Below, piece after piece: positions 1 through 7,191 of a stretch of DNA of 9,162 nt. The notes beneath the pieces are model-generated. The model was not told the origin of the DNA. It saw only the letters and a program-made list of their open reading frames with translations, and searched no databases. This stretch comes from Clostridiales bacterium UBA7273 (GTDB lineage Bacteria; Bacillota; Clostridia; Oscillospirales; Oscillospiraceae): the NCBI GenBank assembly GCA_002472405.1, contig DKRV01000020.1, positions 27,337 through 36,498 on the forward strand, written 5' to 3'. Positions within the stretch are counted from its first letter, which is position 1. Each line of letters starts with the position of its first letter. A program made the translations under genes and the position numbers.

Positions 1-199
1 TTGCTCAGGCAAGGCAAAGCTTGCAGAGAATACTGTCGTATTGTCAAGAGCTTTAACGCGGCATGAGTGAAAATCTGCCCGTCAAAACCGATACGTGTTC
101 GACTCTCGTCAGCTTAAGGCATTTTACCATGCTATTTAATCATAATTCGGAGCATTTGTAAACACAATATTCTCAACTCGCTCGTTAAATTCATGATAA

Positions 200-226
200 T
201 TGCACAGATTTATGTTCTGTTATACT
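200..226 (+). promoter_or_regulatory. Candidate extended -10 promoter
   Basis: TTGCAC at 200-205 and TATACT at 221-226. The spacer is only 15 bases, but a TG at 218-219 gives an extended -10 (TGnTATACT), which can compensate for a poor -35 spacing. It could start a long leader for glyQS. Judged by eye only. Confidence 0.3.
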
Positions 227-332
227 CTTTTCATGCCTTCTATCGCCTGTTATTGCACAAATATTCATGCATTGCATTCCCATTTGGAATATCGGCATAA
301 AGCTTGCGTTTAGTTTTAATTTTGACACTGTA

Positions 333-361
333 TTGCTAAAAACGCCTGCAAATGATATAGT
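333..361 (+). promoter_or_regulatory. Candidate promoter for the glyQS operon
   Basis: TTGCTA at 333-338 and TATAGT at 356-361 with a 17-base spacer, so transcription would begin near 368 and leave a leader of about 65 bases. A perfect TTGACA at 322-327 just upstream has no -10 at normal spacing. This is the best-spaced pair in the AT-rich region before glyQS. Confidence 0.35.
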
Positions 362-400
362 TACACTTTGTAGATCACTACTATAACAAATATTTATTTG

Positions 401-426
401 CTGCGGCAGCCAGCCGCGGGAAAGGA
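401..426 (+). promoter_or_regulatory. GC-rich hairpin abutting the glyQS ribosome binding site
   Basis: CTGCGGC (401-407) pairs with GCCGCGG (413-419) around the five-base loop AGCCA, one T-G pair included. The ribosome binding site AAAGGA follows at 421-426, two bases after the stem, and the ATG at 434 is 7 bases further. The hairpin would sit at the edge of a bound ribosome and could tune translation or stabilise the 5' end. No function is shown. Confidence 0.4.
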
Positions 427-433
427 CGGAAAA

Positions 434-1858
434 ATGAAAAATAGCGAAAAGACTATGGAGAAGATCGTTGCCCTGTGCAAAAACCGCGGCTATGTGTATC
501 CCGGAAGCGAGATATACGGCGGCCTTGCAAACTCCTGGGACTACGGCCCTCTCGGCGTTGAGTTCAAAAACAACGTCAAAAAAGCATGGCTTAAAAAGTT
601 CGTGCAGGAAAGCCCCTACAACGTCGGCCTCGACGCTGCGATCATCATGAATCCGCAGACCTGGATCACCACCGGCCACGTTTCAAGCTTCTCTGACCCT
701 CTGCTCGACTGCCGCTCCTGCAAAGCACGCCACCGCGCCGACAAGCTCATCGGCGAAGAGCACCACGAGGTAAACGTTGACGCGATGACTTTCGACGAGA
801 TGGACGAGTTCATAGCCTCGCACGAGGATATCATCTGCCCCGTCTGCGGAAAGCATGATTTCACCCCAATCCGCAAGTTCAACCTCATGTTCAAGACCGC
901 CATCGGCGTTACCGAGGACTCCAGCTCCACCTGCTATCTGCGTCCCGAGACCGCTCAGGGCATTTTCGTTAACTTTGCAAACATCCAGCGCACCACGCGC
1001 AAAAAGCTGCCCTTCGGCGTATGCCAGGTCGGCAAGGCCTTCCGCAATGAGATCACCCCGGGCAACTTCATCTTCCGCATCCGCGAGTTTGAGCAAATGG
1101 AATGCGAGTTCTTCTGCAAACCCGGCACCGACCTTGAGTGGTTCGCTTACTGGAAAGACTTCTGCAAAAACTGGCTGCTGTCGCTGGGCATAAGCGAGGA
1201 AAACCTGCGTCTGCGCGACCATGAGCCGGCAGAGCTTGCGTTCTATTCGCGCGCTACCACCGATATCGAATATGCCTTTCCGTTCACCGACTGGGGCGAG
1301 CTGTGGGGCATTGCAGACCGCACCGATTACGACCTCGGCCGTCATCAGGAGGCTTCCGGCAAGGATCTTACATATTTCGATCAGGACACCAACGAGCACT
1401 ACATCCCCTACGTCATCGAGCCGTCCCTCGGCTGCGACCGCGTTGCTCTTGCATTTCTGTGCGAGGCATACGACGAGGAGGTCGTAGGCAAGGATAAGAA
1501 GGGCAACGATGATATCCGCACCGTTCTGCATCTGCACCCGGCACTGGCTCCGTACAAGTGCGCGATCCTGCCGCTGAGCAAGAAGGAAATACTCACCGGA
1601 CCGGCAATGGAGCTTTACAACGAGCTGAGCAAGGATTTCATGGTCGATTACGACGAGACCGGCTCCATCGGCAAGCGCTATCGCCGCGAGGACGAGATCG
1701 GAACGCCTTACTGCATCACCTTTGACTTCAACACCGTCGGCACCGAGACCGACGAGGCCGATCACTGCGTCACCATCCGCGAGCGCGACAGCATGCAGCA
1801 GGTCCGTATCCCCATCAGCGAGGTCAAGGACTACATAGCCGAAAGGATCAATTTCTAG
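434..1858 (+). CDS. glyQS: Glycyl-tRNA synthetase, alpha2 (single-chain) type
   Basis: Charges tRNA-Gly with glycine using ATP in the cytoplasm. The 474-residue product matches the usual length of the single-chain bacterial/eukaryotic-like enzyme (about 460), which is unrelated to the two-subunit GlyQ/GlyS form. Visible marks: N-terminal SEIYGGLANSWDYGPLG (25-41); two CxxC pairs, C93/C96 and C135/C138, that form the zinc-binding insertion; RPETAQGIFVNF (170-181); class II motif 2 around FRNE (203-206) and REFEQME (217-223); motif 3 EPSLGCDRVALAFL (329-342) with its conserved Arg336. The anticodon-binding domain begins near CAILPLSKK (376-384). ATG 434 is chosen over an in-frame TTG at 398 because AAAGGA lies 7 bases before it and the family starts here. 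The gene opens a four-gene operon; its TAG overlaps the next gene's GTG by one base. No T-box leader is apparent. Confidence 0.97.
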   Translation: MKNSEKTMEKIVALCKNRGYVYPGSEIYGGLANSWDYGPLGVEFKNNVKKAWLKKFVQESPYNVGLDAAIIMNPQTWITTGHVSSFSDPLLDCRSCKARHRADKLIGEEHHEVNVDAMTFDEMDEFIASHEDIICPVCGKHDFTPIRKFNLMFKTAIGVTEDSSSTCYLRPETAQGIFVNFANIQRTTRKKLPFGVCQVGKAFRNEITPGNFIFRIREFEQMECEFFCKPGTDLEWFAYWKDFCKNWLLSLGISEENLRLRDHEPAELAFYSRATTDIEYAFPFTDWGELWGIADRTDYDLGRHQEASGKDLTYFDQDTNEHYIPYVIEPSLGCDRVALAFLCEAYDEEVVGKDKKGNDDIRTVLHLHPALAPYKCAILPLSKKEILTGPAMELYNELSKDFMVDYDETGSIGKRYRREDEIGTPYCITFDFNTVGTETDEADHCVTIRERDSMQQVRIPISEVKDYIAERINF

Positions 1859-3840
1859 TGTCTCCTCAAACTTCCGTTTCCGAGAAAAGCGCAGTAAACC
1901 TCTTTTTTGACCGACTCGGAAACAACACAAAATACAAATACATTGCTTTCATTGCATTGAGTCTGCTGACCGGGCTCGGTCTGAGTCTGGTCAGTGTGCT
2001 GATCACAAGTCAAGGGCTGCACGCAGCCTTAACCTGGATCGGCTCAAACTTTTTGGCTCTGCTTGCAACATTTCTGTTTTTGAGTCTGCTTATACTGTTT
2101 TTCGCATGGCTCACAAACTCGCTGTTTGCTTCATCGGTCTTTGTCAGCATCCTTGTTCTGTCGGCCTCACTGGTCAATCATTTCAAGATGCTTATAACAT
2201 CCACGCCGTTTTATCTATCCGACATCGGTCTCATAACCAAGCTCAAGGATATAGCACAGCTCAACAGCTCTTCAATAACGTTTTCGCGAAATATTCTGCT
2301 CGGCATTTTTGCCGTTGTGATATGGCTTATAATTCTTTTCGTTTTTTCACGCAGGATAAAGTTTGTCTCCAAGCAGCATTTTGTCTGCGCAGCAGTCGTA
2401 TTTCTTGTATTTGGACTTGTTTTCGCGCTAAAGCCTGTCACCAATGCGCTCGTATACAAGCCTTGCAGGCTCAACATCGGTGAAAACTACAATCAGAGCC
2501 ATGTATACGATAAGGTCGGAGTTCCGCTCGGTCTGTGGCACTCGGCGCTGAACCTCATGTACGCTGAGCCTGCCTTCGACGAAAGCCGTATGCCCGAGGT
2601 TCTTGACGCGGCGCAAAGCTATGTCAATGAGGTAGATCCCGGCGGGAGTAGTACAAAGCCTAACGTAATATTTATCCTGTCGGAGTCATTTTCCGACGTG
2701 ACCAAGCTCCCTGGCGTAAGCTATTCATCCGATCCGCTTGAAGATTTCCACAAGGCACAGTCCGCCGGCGTTTCCGGAACATTTTACACCCGCTCGCTCG
2801 GCTACGGGACATGCAATATTGAGCTTGAGATACTCACCGGCATAAATACCAGATTTCTCACCACTGACCGTCAGCTTTGCTATATGTCTCCGTCGGAGTT
2901 CACCAATCTGCCGTCCGTACCCAAGGAGTTTTCAGACAACGGATACTATACGGCATTTCTGCACATGTTTAACGACAGCATCTATAACAGGACTCCGATC
3001 TACACGCAGCTTGGATTTGACGATCTTTTCTTCACTGACAGCTTTGCGCAGATAGACGATCAGGCAGCTGCCGCAGATGATTACTGGGCATATATGCAAG
3101 GCAAAATATCTGGCGAATTTTATTCCGATGACTACATGGCCGATCTTCTGATCAGCCTGTATGAAAAGGAAACGGCCGACAGTCCCGTATTTCTTTATGC
3201 GGCAAGCATGGAAAATCACACTCCGTTTGCCGCTGACAAGTATGATGCATACGAGTATCCGTTTACTTCTTCCCTCAATGAAGAAGCTCAGGGCTGTCTG
3301 AACGCTTACACTCAAGGCTGTGCAAATGCCTCAAAATCACTCGGAAAGCTGATAGACTATTTCTCTAACGTCTCCGAGCCTACTTTGATCGTCTTTTTCG
3401 GCGATCACCGTGCCGGGCTTCCGCTTGACGAGTCGGGAACAGTTTATTCCGCGCTGGGCATGTGCTCCGAGGAGAAAAGCAGCAGCTGGTCGGCTGAAAC
3501 CATCGCCGAGCTTTACTCGACCAATTACCTCATATGGTCAAACGACGAAAGTCTGCTCCCCGGCGAGCCGGGCAGCACAAAGGACACTTCGTCCGCGTAT
3601 CTCGGTCTGGACGCACTGCGCGCTGCCGGTATCGGCCTCGACCCTTACTGGAGCATGATCGCTTCTGTCAAGGAAAGCTGCACGGCTTATGAGTGGCTTT
3701 ACGCCGTTGATAACAACGGCAAGATTTATTCCGAGCTTCCGGAAACACTCGATCCGGACAAGTTTGATACGATGGCTTGGCTTATGCGTCAAGCGCTTTC
3801 GGGCAATTCTGACATCGCGTTTTATAAACTGCACAATTAA
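1858..3840 (+). CDS. LtaS-family membrane phosphoglycerol transferase (lipoteichoic acid synthase-like)
   Basis: Probably polymerises glycerol-phosphate from phosphatidylglycerol on the outer face of the membrane to make a lipoteichoic-acid-like polymer. The 660 residues hold about five membrane helices (roughly 28-50, 63-86, 90-107, 145-163, 173-191), a linker, and an extracellular sulfatase-fold domain from about 267. Metal and catalytic residues are in place: E276 in LSESF, nucleophile T318 in GYGTCNIELEILTG, H454 in MENHTPF, and D516/H517 in FFGDHRAG. This order matches S. aureus LtaS (E255, T300, H416, D475/H476). The start is GTG 1858, overlapping the glyQS TAG (TAGTG), with AAAGGAT at 1842-1848; the next in-frame ATG (residue 111) would cut off membrane helices. 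Translation is probably coupled to glyQS. The exact product (LtaS, a primase-like paralogue, or another phosphoglycerol transferase) cannot be decided. Confidence 0.88.
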   Translation: MSPQTSVSEKSAVNLFFDRLGNNTKYKYIAFIALSLLTGLGLSLVSVLITSQGLHAALTWIGSNFLALLATFLFLSLLILFFAWLTNSLFASSVFVSILVLSASLVNHFKMLITSTPFYLSDIGLITKLKDIAQLNSSSITFSRNILLGIFAVVIWLIILFVFSRRIKFVSKQHFVCAAVVFLVFGLVFALKPVTNALVYKPCRLNIGENYNQSHVYDKVGVPLGLWHSALNLMYAEPAFDESRMPEVLDAAQSYVNEVDPGGSSTKPNVIFILSESFSDVTKLPGVSYSSDPLEDFHKAQSAGVSGTFYTRSLGYGTCNIELEILTGINTRFLTTDRQLCYMSPSEFTNLPSVPKEFSDNGYYTAFLHMFNDSIYNRTPIYTQLGFDDLFFTDSFAQIDDQAAAADDYWAYMQGKISGEFYSDDYMADLLISLYEKETADSPVFLYAASMENHTPFAADKYDAYEYPFTSSLNEEAQGCLNAYTQGCANASKSLGKLIDYFSNVSEPTLIVFFGDHRAGLPLDESGTVYSALGMCSEEKSSSWSAETIAELYSTNYLIWSNDESLLPGEPGSTKDTSSAYLGLDALRAAGIGLDPYWSMIASVKESCTAYEWLYAVDNNGKIYSELPETLDPDKFDTMAWLMRQALSGNSDIAFYKLHN

Positions 3841-3857
3841 GAGGAGGAGGCAGAATC

Positions 3858-4202
3858 ATGACAGCAGGACAGAGCTTTGTAAAAGCCATCAAACCCTTCG
3901 GCTGCGTACTATTCCTCATTCTGTTCGCCGTATTCATGGTGTTCTGCTTCACGAGCAAAGCTCCGCTGGGCGATAAATATACCTGTCCGCAGACAACGGA
4001 ATATTACTCCGAGCACCTCGACGAGTTTGAGCAGGAGCTTAAAACAAATCTTCTTCCGCTTGTTGACGGCATTGAGGACTGCCGCCGGAACGGAGACAAA
4101 ATAACGATCGTCATCGCTCCCGAGAGCTTCGACGCATCGTCGCAGATAATCTATCACTATTATGGCAAAACTTTATTTGACATACAAAAATCAGAGAAAT
4201 GA
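3858..4202 (+). CDS. Small single-helix membrane protein, unknown function
   Basis: I do not recognise a family. The 114-residue protein has a short basic N-terminus (K9, K12), one hydrophobic helix at about 14-31, then a charged region of about 80 residues that should face outside. That part reads as an acidic helix (about 45-62, rich in E, D, H) followed by a predicted beta-strand (KITIVIAPESF) and a short YY-containing helix. No lipobox or catalytic motif is visible. A very strong ribosome binding site, GAGGAGGAGG (3841-3850), lies 7 bases before the ATG and only 17 bases separate it from the LtaS-like stop. The tight link suggests it works with the LtaS-like enzyme at the membrane, by inference from position only. 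Confidence 0.75.
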   Translation: MTAGQSFVKAIKPFGCVLFLILFAVFMVFCFTSKAPLGDKYTCPQTTEYYSEHLDEFEQELKTNLLPLVDGIEDCRRNGDKITIVIAPESFDASSQIIYHYYGKTLFDIQKSEK

Positions 4203-4211
4203 GTGATCAAA

Positions 4212-6116
4212 ATGAAAGACGGATTTATTAAAGTTGCTGCCGCATCTCCGATGATCAAGGTCGCCGACGCCGATTATAACGCCGGTAAGGTTATCGAGTG
4301 CATGAAAAAAGCGGCCGACAAGGGCGTTAAGGTTCTCGTTTTCCCCGAGCTTACGCTGACTGGCTGCTCCTGCTATGACCTCGTAGGTCACAGCGTCATT
4401 CTCCGCGGCGCAGAAAGAGCGCTTGAAAGAGTCATCGAGGCCAGCGCCGGAAACGATATGCTCGTTATCGTCGGTCTGCCCTATGCTCCGCGCGGAGGCG
4501 CGCTGTACAGCGTTGCGGCCGTCATCTCCGACGGCGAGCTTCTCGGCCTTGTTCCCCGCTCCGAAACCGACGGCACCCTGTTTGCCGCGGCCGATGACGA
4601 GGGCGGAGAGGAGACCGTTTGCGGCAAGTTCGACGCGTTCTTTGATACCGAGCTGCTGTTTACAAGCGATGTGCTGCCCGGCCTTTCAGTCGCGGTAGAG
4701 CTGGGTGCCGACGCGGACGCCATAGACGCTCCGGCTGCGCGCCACGCTCTGGCCGGTGCAACCGTTATCGCCTCACTCGCATCCTTCCCGGCCACCGTCA
4801 CCTCTACCATTGAGGCTACCGAGTCTGTCAAGTACCGCTCCAAGCACCTCAAATGCGGCATTATTCTCGCCGCGCCCGGCAAGGGTGAGAGCACGACCGA
4901 CAATGTCTACTCCGGGCTGTGCATGGTCGCCGAAAACGGCGAGGTGCTTGCCTCCGACGAGTGCGAGGACTGCTTCGTGGTTTCCGAGATCGACGTTGAG
5001 TATCTTGAAAACCTCCGCCGCAAGAGCGGCAAATACGGCAGAAGCCAGTATAAATACAGCCACTCCGAGCTTTACTGGGGCGAAGAGGTCTGCGAAACCG
5101 CGCTTACGCGCACATATCGCAAGCTTCCGCATCTGCCCGAGTTTGAAAAGGACATGGGCAACTACTGCCGCCGCATGATCGACATTCAGGTATCCGGCCT
5201 TGTAAAGCGCATGACCTACGCCGGTCTTGACCACTGCGTGGTCGGCATCTCCGGCGGCGTTGACTCGACCCTGACCGTTATGGTCTGCGCCGAAGCCGTC
5301 AAGCGCATGGGCCTGCCCTCGACAAACGTCGTTGCCTGCACCCTGCCCTGCTTCGGAACTTCGTCACGCACAAAGTCCAACGCCATCATCGTTGCCGAGC
5401 AGGTCGGCGCGGAGGTTCGCGTGATCGACATCGGCGAGAGCGTCTACAAGCACTTTGACGATATCGGACATGCTCACGACGACTACTCCATCGCATTTGA
5501 GAACGCTCAGGCGCGCGAGCGCACGCAGGTGCTCATGGATATCGCCAACAAGGTCAACGGCCTTGACGTCGGCACCGAGGACCTCAGCGAGTTCGTTGAC
5601 GGCTGGTGCACCTACAACGGCGACCACACCAGCATGTACGACGTGAATATGGGTCTGACCAAGACTCAGGTTCGCGCAGGCGTTCGCTACATCGCCCAGC
5701 ACACCGAGGACAAGGTGCTTGCCGATGCGCTGTGGGACGTTCTTGACTGCCCCGTAACGCCCGAGCTGCTGCCGATCCACGACGATCAGATCGAGCAGAA
5801 GAGTGAGGAAAATGTCGGCTCCTACAGCCTGCAGGACTTCTTCACCCACAAGATGATGATCTGCGGCTTCTCCCCGGCAAAGACCATGCGCCTTGCAAAG
5901 GCCGCCTACGGCGACGAGTTCACCGACGAGGAGCTTACCAAGTGGCTTCGCAGCTACTGCAAGCGTTACTTCAGCCAGCAGTTTAAGCGCAGCTGCCTGA
6001 TGGACGGCCCGAGCGTCGAGGCATTCTCCGTCTCGCCCAGAACCGGCTTCCTCATCCCCTCGGATGCCGAAAACAGCCTGTTCATGGCCTCGCTCGACAC
6101 CGTTGCAAAAGAGTAA
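4212..6116 (+). CDS. nadE: NAD+ synthetase, two-domain (glutamine-type) with degenerate glutaminase domain
   Basis: Catalyses the last step of NAD+ synthesis, ATP-dependent amidation of deamido-NAD+. The 634 residues have the layout of the glutamine-dependent enzyme: a nitrilase-fold domain (about 1-270) and a synthetase domain (about 320-634). The synthetase half keeps SGGVDST (347-353), FGTSSRT (381-387), ENAQARERTQ (430-439), GWCTYNGDH (464-472) and FSQQFKRSC (587-595). The nitrilase half keeps Glu46 (FPELTLTG), but where the family has VEICEDLW with the catalytic Cys this protein reads VELGADAD (162-169), and where it has VPK with the catalytic Lys it reads VPRS (114-117). Glutamine hydrolysis is thus probably lost and ammonia used directly. 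ATG 4212 is preferred over GTG 4203 because the family starts MKDGFIKVAA; GAGTG at 4201-4205 is a weak ribosome binding site. Last gene of the operon. Confidence 0.93.
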   Translation: MKDGFIKVAAASPMIKVADADYNAGKVIECMKKAADKGVKVLVFPELTLTGCSCYDLVGHSVILRGAERALERVIEASAGNDMLVIVGLPYAPRGGALYSVAAVISDGELLGLVPRSETDGTLFAAADDEGGEETVCGKFDAFFDTELLFTSDVLPGLSVAVELGADADAIDAPAARHALAGATVIASLASFPATVTSTIEATESVKYRSKHLKCGIILAAPGKGESTTDNVYSGLCMVAENGEVLASDECEDCFVVSEIDVEYLENLRRKSGKYGRSQYKYSHSELYWGEEVCETALTRTYRKLPHLPEFEKDMGNYCRRMIDIQVSGLVKRMTYAGLDHCVVGISGGVDSTLTVMVCAEAVKRMGLPSTNVVACTLPCFGTSSRTKSNAIIVAEQVGAEVRVIDIGESVYKHFDDIGHAHDDYSIAFENAQARERTQVLMDIANKVNGLDVGTEDLSEFVDGWCTYNGDHTSMYDVNMGLTKTQVRAGVRYIAQHTEDKVLADALWDVLDCPVTPELLPIHDDQIEQKSEENVGSYSLQDFFTHKMMICGFSPAKTMRLAKAAYGDEFTDEELTKWLRSYCKRYFSQQFKRSCLMDGPSVEAFSVSPRTGFLIPSDAENSLFMASLDTVAKE

Positions 6117-6128
6117 TATAAACTTTTT

Positions 6129-6171
6129 AAGTCCCCACGTTAAGCCGAATGGCATAACGTGGGGGCTTTTT
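6129..6171 (+). terminator. Intrinsic terminator of the glyQS-nadE operon
   Basis: A stem of about 14 pairs (6129-6142 with 6155-6168, centred on CCCCACGTTA/TAACGTGGGG) is capped by a smaller GCC/GGC helix with the GAAT tetraloop. A T-run (6167-6171) follows. It starts 12 bases after the nadE stop. Confidence 0.92.
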
Positions 6172-6178
6172 CGTTTTC

Positions 6179-6207
6179 TTGACAAATTTCCGGATTTAAG
6201 CTATCAT
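6179..6207 (+). promoter_or_regulatory. Sigma-A-type promoter for the downstream exported-protein gene
   Basis: TTGACA (perfect, 6179-6184), a 17-base spacer and TATCAT (6202-6207) predict a start near 6214. It lies 8 bases after the terminator T-run, so the next gene is a separate transcription unit. TATAAT at 6222-6227 lacks a matching -35. Confidence 0.7.
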
Positions 6208-6261
6208 CGAGTCATGACAGATATAATAATATGTCGCAAATTTTAGCAGGAGTTGAACGCC

Positions 6262-7026
6262 ATGAAAAGCTCAAAGCGAAAAATCATCACAGGCGGCATT
6301 GTCGCCGTACTCGGCATTGCACTGCTGGCATATGTGGTGCATGTGTTGACTGCGGCGCTTGATTCCCAGCCTGGCGACGTTTCAAAGGCTCAATTTGTCG
6401 TTCAGCTCGGCGCGGACGAGAAGCTTACAAACGCAGCAGCGGACAGAACGCTTACGCTCGACTTCGGCGAGCCGTTTACGCACGCGCCGACGGGCCGCAC
6501 GCTGCCGCAGCTCGTCACCGTGACCGATGTGTACACCCTTAAAAACACCGGAAGCGAGGAGCTGAGCCGCCGCGTGTTCTTCCCCGTAAACTATCTTAGA
6601 TCCGACGACGAGCGCGTCAGCATAACGCTTGACGGCAAAGCCGCCGGCCGGTGGTACGGTGTCGGCGAGCAGCCGTTTGTGGACGGCAGCACCTTCGCAT
6701 CCGACGTCGAAAGCGGCAAATACTGCAAAGCGGCGCTGGAAAATGACACGCATTCCGGCGAGGGCTTTGCCTATTATGTCATTGAGCTTACGCTCAAGGC
6801 CGGACAGCGCGCCGAGCTGAGGCTTGAGTATCCGCTTGAAAACGCAATCAGCATCCTTATGCTAAACGACGAGGGCACGGTAGCCTGCGATAGCTCACGG
6901 CTTATTATAAACGACCCGAACCGCATAAAGCTGTCGTGCAGCGACGAGGCCGTCGCCGTTTCGGAATACGGCGGCGAGCTTGACCTCTCTGAAGGCCCCG
7001 AGCAATTCACAATAAATATCGGATAG
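6262..7026 (+). CDS. Membrane-anchored or exported protein, unknown function
   Basis: I do not recognise the family. The 254-residue product starts with a basic stretch (KSSKRK), then one hydrophobic helix at about 9-31, which is a signal anchor or signal peptide without a lipobox Cys. The rest should lie outside the membrane and alternates short hydrophobic strands with polar turns, for example VTVTDVYTLKNTGSEELS and YYVIELTLKAGQRAELRLEY. This is typical of beta-sandwich (Ig- or cohesin-like) folds; the phrase 'LKNTGSEEL' resembles the strand-turn pattern of extracellular domains that describe loss or gain of hydrogen-bonded strands, which is only suggestive. ATG 6262 is chosen because AGCAGGAG (6245-6252) is well placed; a TTG at 6253 overlaps that site. 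It has its own promoter, and codon use resembles the host genes upstream. No + strand terminator follows before the mobile element. Confidence 0.8.
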   Translation: MKSSKRKIITGGIVAVLGIALLAYVVHVLTAALDSQPGDVSKAQFVVQLGADEKLTNAAADRTLTLDFGEPFTHAPTGRTLPQLVTVTDVYTLKNTGSEELSRRVFFPVNYLRSDDERVSITLDGKAAGRWYGVGEQPFVDGSTFASDVESGKYCKAALENDTHSGEGFAYYVIELTLKAGQRAELRLEYPLENAISILMLNDEGTVACDSSRLIINDPNRIKLSCSDEAVAVSEYGGELDLSEGPEQFTINIG

Positions 7027-7037
7027 CAAAAAGAAAT

Positions 7038-7110
7038 CCCGCCCTTTAAGAGCGTTGACATAGGAAAACAAGAAAAAACTATGTAAAATCAACGCTTTCA
7101 AGGCGGCGGG
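7038..7110. repeat. Imperfect 73-base inverted repeat at the element edge
   Basis: CCCGCC (7038-7043) pairs with GGCGGG (7105-7110); CTTT..AG pairs loosely with CTTTCAAGG; AGCGTTGA (7051-7058) pairs with TCAACGCT (7089-7096); CATAG (7059-7063) pairs with CTATG (7079-7083). The centre is A-rich. On the minus strand the hairpin is followed by ATTTCTTTTT, so it would work as an intrinsic terminator for leftward transcription; on the plus strand there is no T-run. It may instead be the terminal repeat or attachment region of the element. Confidence 0.6.
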
Positions 7111-7147
7111 CAAACAGGTTAGCTCAACAAAATTGAATAACCAAGCG

Positions 7148-7184
7148 AAAAGGGATGCTGCCATCAAGGTAACATCCCTTTTTT
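7148..7184 (+). terminator. Intrinsic terminator 1 of a tandem pair
   Basis: A ten-pair stem AAAAGGGATG (7148-7157) with CATCCCTTTT (7173-7182), an inner TGCC/GGTA helix in the loop, and a six-T run (7179-7184) shared with the stem. It would stop transcription arriving from the host side. Confidence 0.85.
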
Positions 7185-7191
7185 GCGTTTC

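Larger units (their letters stand above)
1..433. other. Upstream non-coding region before glyQS
   Basis: I see no convincing gene here. The stretch is AT-rich compared with the coding sequence that follows. Frames on either strand that stay open for 20-35 codons near the left end lack a ribosome binding site and an obvious start. Small hairpins are visible: TTGC/GCAA at 1-12, AATAC/GTATT at 29-42 inside a wider AAAGCT/AGCTTT pairing (16-54), and ATTCC/GGAAT at 276-290. None is followed by a T-run, so none is a clear terminator. A minus-strand promoter-like pair, TTGTGT and TATGAT with 17 bases between, lies around 138-167 and could serve a gene to the left of the window; it is weak. No T-box (AGGGTGG-type) motif was found. 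Confidence 0.6.

Noticed and set aside
85..125. GTTCGACTC at 97-105, similar to a tRNA or tmRNA T-loop, with ACCA further downstream
   Set aside because: The T-stem has a mismatch and no matching acceptor, D or anticodon arms can be folded from the bases upstream.
61..130. Minus-strand 25-codon frame starting at ATG (position 130)
   Set aside because: There is no ribosome binding site before it, and the other two minus-strand frames are nearly as open in the same stretch.
322..327. Perfect TTGACA upstream of glyQS
   Set aside because: No -10-like hexamer at 16-18 bases. The TTGCTA/TATAGT pair just downstream fits better.
683..1930. Long open frame (about 415 codons) on the minus strand opposite glyQS
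   Set aside because: It is the mirror of a GC-rich, strongly codon-biased gene. It has no family resemblance, while the plus strand encodes a full glycyl-tRNA synthetase.
5364..6185. Open frame of about 273 codons on the minus strand opposite nadE
   Set aside because: Same effect of codon bias: the sequence is repetitive in Val, Ala and Leu without recognisable domains, and the plus strand carries conserved NadE motifs throughout.
7055..7085. Perfect TTGACA at 7055-7060 inside the inverted repeat as a possible promoter
   Set aside because: No good -10 lies 16-18 bases downstream; the nearest candidates are TATGTA at 19 bases and TAAAAT at 23 bases, and transcripts would run straight into the tandem terminators.
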